In this document: positions 58,359-64,000 of the stretch, piece after piece
Numbering within the stretch: position 1 is the first letter of the stretch
How the letters are laid out: every line of letters begins with the position of its first letter
NCBI RefSeq assembly: GCF_000715075.1
Contig: NC_134082.1
Coordinates: 105,316,399 to 105,380,398, forward strand
Source: Nicotiana tabacum
Taxonomy: Eukaryota; Streptophyta; Magnoliopsida; Solanales; Solanaceae
Direction of reading: 5' to 3'
DNA length: 64,000 nucleotides
Position numbers and translations under genes: made by a program
Notes under the pieces: generated by a model
The model's input: only the letters and a program-made list of their open reading frames with translations
Databases searched by the model: none
Told to the model about the DNA's origin: nothing

Positions 58359-61006
58359 ATGAGTTCGATTTGCGTTGTTATAACTTTCAATGGGAGTTGA
58401 ACTTCTGATTTCAAATACTTGGATCATGATACAAAACATGTTCTACTTAATAAGCACATATCATTCAATACTTTCCTGAAGAAAATTAGTGAAGTTGCAA
58501 ATATTGATTCAACTAGATATGCACTAAAAGTATGGTTTGATATCAAACTAAATACAAGAAAATGAATGCTTGTAACTTCAGATGAAGAACTCAGTACCTG
58601 TATACATTTGCTTACAACTGATTCACCCTACAAGAATTGCCATTTCATCATCAAAAAAATACAATCCTTAGAATCTGCAGCATTCAAATAATCGCTTGCA
58701 TATGAGATAGATTTAGAATATTTTGCTGATTATCAACATGAAGTAGGACAACCAATAATGGAAGTAGACAACGAGCAACAACCTTCTAACATTACAGCTG
58801 CTTCAGAATATATAATGTTGCAACAATTACCCCCTCCTCCAATAAATTCATATCAGTTTGCCGATGACCAAGAAGAGGAAGGACCGATAATAATGCAAAT
58901 TGACAACTAACACACAATCCAACAAAGCTTTTTGTTACCTTCTCCAATGATAAGTAACAACGAAGATGAAGTAAACATGGAGCTTATACCGATAACATCA
59001 GATAGAATTGAAGAAATTACTGAAAGTTCTTGTGCTTCTCAGAAATCAAGAAAAAGAGTGAGGAGAAAGCTGAAAGAATCTCCACCATGTAAAATACTTA
59101 GGCACTATGCGTTGCATGACGAAGTAAGAGTTGGATCAATTTTTGAGAACAAACAAAACATGACTAAATTTTTCTGTAGCTTGAAGATAAATCAGAAAGT
59201 TGAATTCACTACTGTTAGATCATGTTCAAAGAGATACGAGCTGAAATACATTGTGGACAAATGTGGTTGGAATGTACGTGCTACCAGAATAAAAAATTCC
59301 ACACTATTCAGGGTGATAAAATATCATAACATCCATGAATGCTCGGTTGATACAAGAAAATCAGATCAGAAGCATGCTACATCAAAATTTAAAAGTGAAC
59401 AAATTATAGAACATGTTCGAGACAAAAAGATAGAGGTTACACCAGCCTTTGTAGAAAATAATGAAAAAGAAATTTGGAATTGACATTGGTTATCACAAGG
59501 CATGGCATGCTATTCAAAAGGCTGTTGCTTGCATAAGGGGAACACCTGAAGAGAACTACCAGATTCTTCCTCCATACCTACACATGATGATAGGCAAAAA
59601 CCCAGGAACATACACAAGCATAAAAAGAGATGCGCATAATAGGTAAGCAAAATAATACTAACCATCAGCCTGAAGTTTCAAATGTTCCTATTTGAAAAAC
59701 TTCACACCTTATGATTTGTTTTTTGTGTTTCACTATACAAATTTGCTTACATGTTCTTTGCTCCTGCAGCATCAATAACTGGTTGGTCCTACTGTAGACC
59801 CGTTATTGCAGTAGATGCAACATTTTTAAAGTCAAAATATCATGGTGTTCTATTTGTTGTTGTATTAAAGGATGCAAACAATCAAATCTTTCATCTATGT
59901 TTTGGTGGAGCAAATTCAGAAAACAATGAGGCATATATTTGGTTCTTCGGGGAAATGAGAAAAGCAATTCAAGTCCATCGTGAACTGGTTTTCTTGTCAG
60001 ATTGAAACCAATCGATCGCAAATAGGATTAGAAAAGTTTTTCCTGAAGCTCACCATGGTATCTGCCTCTATCACTTTGAAAAAAATTAAAAGCAAAGACA
60101 TGCAAAAGCCACGGTAATAAATCTTTTTCAAAGTGCTGCAAGGTCATACAAACGTGAAGATTTTAATCAGTTAATGTCCCAACTCAAAAGTATTGACAAA
60201 AAAACATACAATTACATAATGGAAGAGCCCCCAGAGAGATGGGCTCGATCGTGGTTCCCACGGCGACGTTATAGTATGCTAACAACAAACATGGTAGAAT
60301 CAATGAATTCCATTTTACTAAAAGGGAGAGAAATGCCTATTTTAAGAATGTTAGATTTCATCCAAAAAAAGTTGGGAGAGTGGTTTTACGAACGAAGAAA
60401 AAAGGCAAATGAAACTTTTCACAGAGTATCAATATGGGCAGAAGAAGAGATAACTAGGAAGATGGACTTGGCTTGCAAAATATTTGTGAGTATATTTATT
60501 AACTTCAGCTTTTTATATCTGTTGCAGTGATTTACTGCTTACATTTAAAAAAATTCATACTTTTTCTTTTTGAAGCAAAAATACACTAATATAGTTTGTC
60601 TTAATTTTTTATTCCTTGTTAGGTGTTCAACCTTGACTCAATGTTGTTTAGAATAAATAGTGAAGGAATCGAATTCATTATGGACTTAAAGAAGAAAACT
60701 TGTGACTCCCTGGAATTCCAACTTGATGAATTGCCCTGTCCACATGCAATTGCTGCTATAAATTAGAGATATTTGTAGAAATCTGATTACTGCTCAAATT
60801 GGTATTCAAGGGAAACATGGTTGAAAACATATGAAGGACATGTGAATACCGTGGGAGATCAAAAATCATGGGATATACCACAAAATGTACAATCTGAGAT
60901 CACAAAACCTCCCGATGTAGAGATTTTACAAGGAAGAAGACAAAAAAGAGGCATATACCTGCGACTGAATCAGTACCATCAAGTCTACCAAATGCAGTCG
61001 ATGTAA
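58359..61006 (+). pseudogene. MuDR-type (MULE) transposase pseudogene
   Basis: Cut-and-paste transposase relic. The N-terminal part from ATG 58359 (MSSICVVITFNG, then DSTRYALKVWFDI and SDEELSTCIHLL) resembles the PB1-like start of plant MULE proteins, with stops at 58398-58400 and near 58562. The best open part (58932-59483) is the MuDR DNA-binding domain: GSIFENKQNMTKFFCSLKIN, KCGWNVRATRI, HNIHECS. A frameshift near 59475 leads to FGIDIGYHKAWHAIQKA. An intron starts at 59643 (its acceptor is unclear); the MULE core follows from about 59740: VIAVDATFLKSKYHGVLF, NNEAYIWFF, VFLSD, HHGICLYHFEKN, then WARSWFPRRRYSMLTTNMVE. The second intron is 60487-60622. A SWIM finger, CDSLEFQLDELPCPH, has lost one Cys. 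Stops at 60003, 60087, 60763 and 60775. Not functional. Confidence 0.88.
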
Positions 61007-61329
61007 ATAAGTTGGGCATAACAGAACAACTTGCTTGTCTTCTCCAGCACCTCATCCATATTCCAAGAAACACACTGAAAAATACTTCAACCTTCAATAA
61101 TCCTTGGTCTGAATTTAGACTTTCTTTATTGTATGACATAATTGAAATGCGATTTTTTTCATAGGAATAAAAAAAAGATCTTGGACTATTTTATATACTG
61201 CTAAAGTACAAATCACTCATTTTTCTTGCGCAGGCTTATAGGTTTGGTTGCATTTTAAAAAAGTACACAGTGACTTCTGCAACAAAAAACATCAGCTTAC
61301 AGTATGTGAAATATATATATCCTTAAACA

Positions 61330-61353
61330 AACACACACACACACACACACACA
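61330..61353 (+). repeat. (AC)n microsatellite
   Basis: About twelve AC units, in the Mutator-like element downstream of the transposase. Confidence 0.95.
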
Positions 61354-61696
61354 TACGCGTACAACACATAAAAAGAAATGCATGTACAAACAAAAGTTGC
61401 AGCATCTCTAAGCTGAAGTTATAGAAAAAGAACTTAATAAAAACTAAGAACCATACTGTAACTAAGAAATATAAAGCAAATAACAATAAATAACAAGGAT
61501 AATGCAATAGAAAGCTAAGAACAAAGAGGATGACAATTACATTGATATAAAAAGAGATGAGAACAACAAACAAAGTACAAACAAAATTTCAGCTCTCTGG
61601 GCTGAAGTTATACAAAGTGAACCTAAAAACTTCAGCTTTATGGGCTGAAGTAAACAAAAAAGCATAACATTAAAACATAAAAAAGGATTACAAACA

Positions 61697-61710
61697 CTAA
61701 CAATCATCAC

Positions 61711-61754
<44 letters not shown>

Positions 61755-62230
61755 CAGTACTCCTCAATTTCTCTAAATATCTCATCATCATCAGTATCGG
61801 AGATAACTATAGGGTAGTCGGGCAAAAGACCACTGAATCCAAGAAGATCAATCTTCAACTTGTTGAATTCATCACGCAGCTGACTTTGTTCGACGATTAC
61901 TCTGTCCATAAGAGGAAGAAGAGTCTTCAGGTTGTTTTGCAGCTTGGAATAGTCGTTCCAACTGGGAAACTGAAAACTATCAAACTGTTGCACAACCTTG
62001 TCGAACGAGGTTGAATAAACTCCACAACTACGTTCCAGGTTAAGCCTGTTCTGGAATGATTCATTGGCAAAGATCTTTGGTCTGATTCTCTCCTAATCAG
62101 CCTGTATTTGATCCCATAAAAGCATAAGATTAGCCATCAGTTTGTTATTGTACCACTCACACTTCAAACTCTCCCACTTCTGCATAATTTTTTCCATATT
62201 AGGCTTCCTACTTCCGCTTGCACCAGACAT
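61697..62230 (-). pseudogene. Acidic protein with poly-Asp tail, one internal stop
   Basis: ATG 62230-62228 (MSGASGSRKPNMEKIM, WESLKCEWYNNKLMANLMLL). The frame continues through a single TAG (62093-62095) to the C-terminal half (QFDSFQFPSWNDYSKLQNN, VEQSQLRDEFNKLKIDLL, DYPIVISDTDDDEIFREIEE) and a run of about 14 Asp ending GDDC; 177 codons otherwise uninterrupted. The poly-Asp run is encoded by an (ATC)n tract at 61706-61752. I recognise no family; it may be a replication- or binding-associated accessory of the element. It is convergent with the transposase. The promoter segment (62261-62380) is duplicated at 63772-63890. The TAG may be a mutation or a sequencing difference. Confidence 0.55.
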
Positions 62231-62260
62231 TTTTTCTTTAACAAAAGCTAAAAGACTAAG

Positions 62261-62380
62261 GATGAATATAAATTTAAAGAAATATGATGGAAGTCTATGA
62301 ATGACTATTAAATTTTTAAGTGAAGAGATTGTTAATATAGACAAAGAGTTCACCTAATCAATGTAATATCTATAAATGCA
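62261..62380 (-). repeat. Promoter-side segment, first copy of direct duplication
   Basis: A segment upstream of the ATG at 62230, with TTTAAAGAAATATGATGGAA, AAGTGAAGAGATTGTTAATA and CACCTAATCAAT. It recurs at 63772-63890 with few changes, and weaker similarity continues to the window end. It includes a TATA-like CTATATTAA (minus, about 62332-62340). Confidence 0.85.
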
Positions 62381-63433
62381 AAATTAACTTTTCAGCTGTT
62401 TTTACTGTTTTACGTTCAGAGAAATTGAATGAAACAAGATAAGTAGGTGGTAAAAACAAGTATGTGGTAAATGCAAAAAGAAATGTAACTCCAGCCCTAA
62501 TAAAGCCCACAGTTTTTCTATTTTTTCAGCCTGAAAAATATCTTTTCGGATCATTTACTATATAGTCAAACAAATGTAAATGAAAGATGAAATAGGTGAC
62601 AAAAGACAAAAAGTAGATAGTAAATGCAAAAAAGATAAGTATCAACTTAAAAAAATACCAAAACATGCTGAAGTTTTTGTCATAAGCTTTTTCAAAATCT
62701 TCAGCCCAATGTGCTGAAGTTATTTAGTTCATTTCTAAAAACTTCAGCACATCATAAGCTAAAGTATTTCATCGTGGATTCAATAGTTTTGTTGTAAAGC
62801 TTTTTCAATAACTTCAGCCCATATCTACTGCATTTCTAAAAACTTCAGCACTTGATAAGCTGAAGTTATTGTCCTGGACTAGATAATTTTTGTCGTAAAG
62901 CTTTTTCAAATAACTTACGCAGAAACTGCTGAAGTTATTTAGTGTATTTAGTGATAAGCTGAAGTTTTTGTCATACATTTGACACTTCTGTTATGACTTT
63001 TAACCAAAACTTCAGCTTAAAAAGCAAAAGTTATTTACTTCATGCTCAAGTTTAGCATGCTGAATTTCAACAAGAATATACTTGAAATTCATGGAAAAAC
63101 ACACAAACATATTTGAATCAATCCAAGTCACATAATTCACACAAAATAATGTATATTCACAAAATTCAATTTTGTTTTCACTTACATCCGTGGAAAAAAA
63201 GAAAAAATTAGTTTATTGTTTACAAGTTATTCTCTATTCAAAAAATTCACAGAGTGTCTTCATATTCTGCATAGTCATGTCCTAGTTGCTCTTCTTGGTT
63301 TTCTTAACCACATTCCATGAACCTTCACTATGTCTTCAACTGATTCACAGAAGCGGCAATATGAGCACCTGACACAGGTTGACGAAGTTCAGTACTATGA
63401 TTTTTTTAGCAACTACCGTCTTCTTTCATAAGA

Positions 63434-63775
63434 AAAAAAAAGAAAATATTGGCCAAAGACATGCTTACTGGTGTGCATTTGGGAATTCGTGGGAAGCAAA
63501 GATAGTGAAGGAGAAGTCCAAAATACTTCATATGTGACGGAGAGTGGCCACATCAAAAACTCGAGCCCCAGAAAATTTGCTCTTTTTCCTAAAAGTTAAA
63601 TTTATAAAATAGTAAAAAGAGCAAATTGTCCTGGAGCTCGAGTTTTTGATCTGGCCACTCTCCTTCATATATGAAGTATTTCGACTTCTCCTTCACTATC
63701 TTTGTTCCCCACGAACTCCCTGCTACACCCAATAAGCATGTCTTAGCCAACATTTTCTTATTTTTCTTTGAATAC
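63434..63775. repeat. Imperfect inverted repeat, 160-bp arms, short loop
   Basis: The left arm (63434-63592) and right arm (63612-63775) are reverse complements over about 155 bp with scattered mismatches: AAAGATAGTGAAGGAGAAGT on the left, ACTTCTCCTTCACTATCTTT on the right; CATCAAAAACTCGAGC and GCTCGAGTTTTTGAT. The loop is about 20 nt. On the minus strand the right arm is open from 63750 (MLAKTCLLGVAGSSWGTKIV, SKYFIYEGEWPDQKLELQ), which I do not recognise; the left arm copy carries a stop. A transcript would form a long hairpin. Confidence 0.85.
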
Positions 63776-63890
63776 AAATTTAAAGAAATATGATGGAAGT
63801 CTATGGATGACTATGAAATTTTCAAGTGAAGAGATTGTTAATATAGCCAAAGAGTGCACCTAATCAATTTAATATCTATAAATGCTGAAG
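63772..63890 (-). repeat. Promoter-side segment, second copy
   Basis: A direct duplicate of 62261-62380; it abuts the outer end of the inverted repeat, so the duplicated promoter would point into the hairpin on the minus strand. Downstream similarity continues (AGAAATTGAATGTAACAAGA against AGAAATTGAATGAAACAAGA). Confidence 0.85.
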
Positions 63891-64000
63891 AGATTGTTAA
63901 CTATTTTTTGTTCACAGAAATTGAATGTAACAAGATAAGTAGTTGGCAAAACAAATAAGTGCTAAATGCTAGTGGTTGGTAAATGTAATAAAAAATAATA

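Larger units (their letters stand above)
56370..63060 (+). mobile_element. Mutator-like element with MuDR transposase and AACTTCAGC arrays
   Basis: Region defined by a decayed MuDR-type transposase (58359-61006), two small minus-strand ORFs at either side (57494-57718, 61697-62230), and dozens of AACTTCAGC/GCTGAAGTT words in the non-coding parts. The words are absent from the neighbouring DNA to the left. Terminal inverted repeats and the 9-bp target duplication were not found, so both limits are those of the motif field; the right end may lie outside the window. The convergent layout of transposase and the 61.7-kb ORF recalls mudrA/mudrB of maize MuDR, without sequence resemblance. Confidence 0.7.

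Noticed and set aside
61292..61573. 93-codon hydrophobic minus-strand frame
   Set aside because: Crosses an (AC)n microsatellite and a T-rich tract; composition alone explains the membrane-like look.

Overview
The window is plant nuclear DNA, most likely from the genus Nicotiana (Solanaceae). The basis is a zeaxanthin epoxidase gene whose N-terminus closely resembles the tobacco-family ABA2 protein as I remember it, tRNA-derived SINEs of Solanaceae type in its introns, and Athila, Tat/Ogre-like and MITE families usual in large solanaceous genomes. There are no bacterial genes. One host gene is recognisable; almost everything else is transposable elements, many nested.

Layout. (1) 87-4782, minus strand: the 5' eight exons (459 codons, about 70 %) of zeaxanthin epoxidase, with a TATA box at 4869-4876; the rest of the gene lies beyond the left edge. 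(2) 5563-47608: one non-autonomous Ty3/gypsy (Tat-like) retrotransposon, plus orientation, with LTRs at 5563-6272 and 46867-47608, gag and protease remains, no reverse transcriptase or integrase, and two antisense ORF blocks near its 3' end. It lies about 0.8 kb upstream of the epoxidase start codon. (3) Nested in its gag-pro frame is a minus-strand Athila-type element, 7842-24048, flanked by TCCTT duplications; its RNase H is split by a 4.1-kb solo LTR (14697-18825, ATGAT duplications). (4) Nested in one antisense block is a large non-coding LTR element (28701-43625, LTRs of about 2.6 kb) carrying 3.2 kb of three different minisatellites. (5) 47743-54928: MITEs and a 2.2-kb solo LTR, partly nested. 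(6) About 56.4-63.1 kb and to the window end: a decayed Mutator-like element with a MuDR-type transposase pseudogene, two small minus-strand genes with acidic poly-Asp tails, and arrays of a short inverted motif (AACTTCAGC/GCTGAAGTT) through its non-coding parts. A 160-bp-arm hairpin and a duplicated promoter lie next to it.

How it fits together. The retroelements form a relative time series: the outer Tat-like element inserted first, then the Athila element and the large non-coding element, and the 4.1-kb solo LTR went into the Athila element. When the Athila element is removed at its target duplication, the host gag-pro frame reads straight through, so the nesting is firm. The least explained part is the Mutator-like region at the right. 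All functional statements are from sequence reading only; no database search was run.
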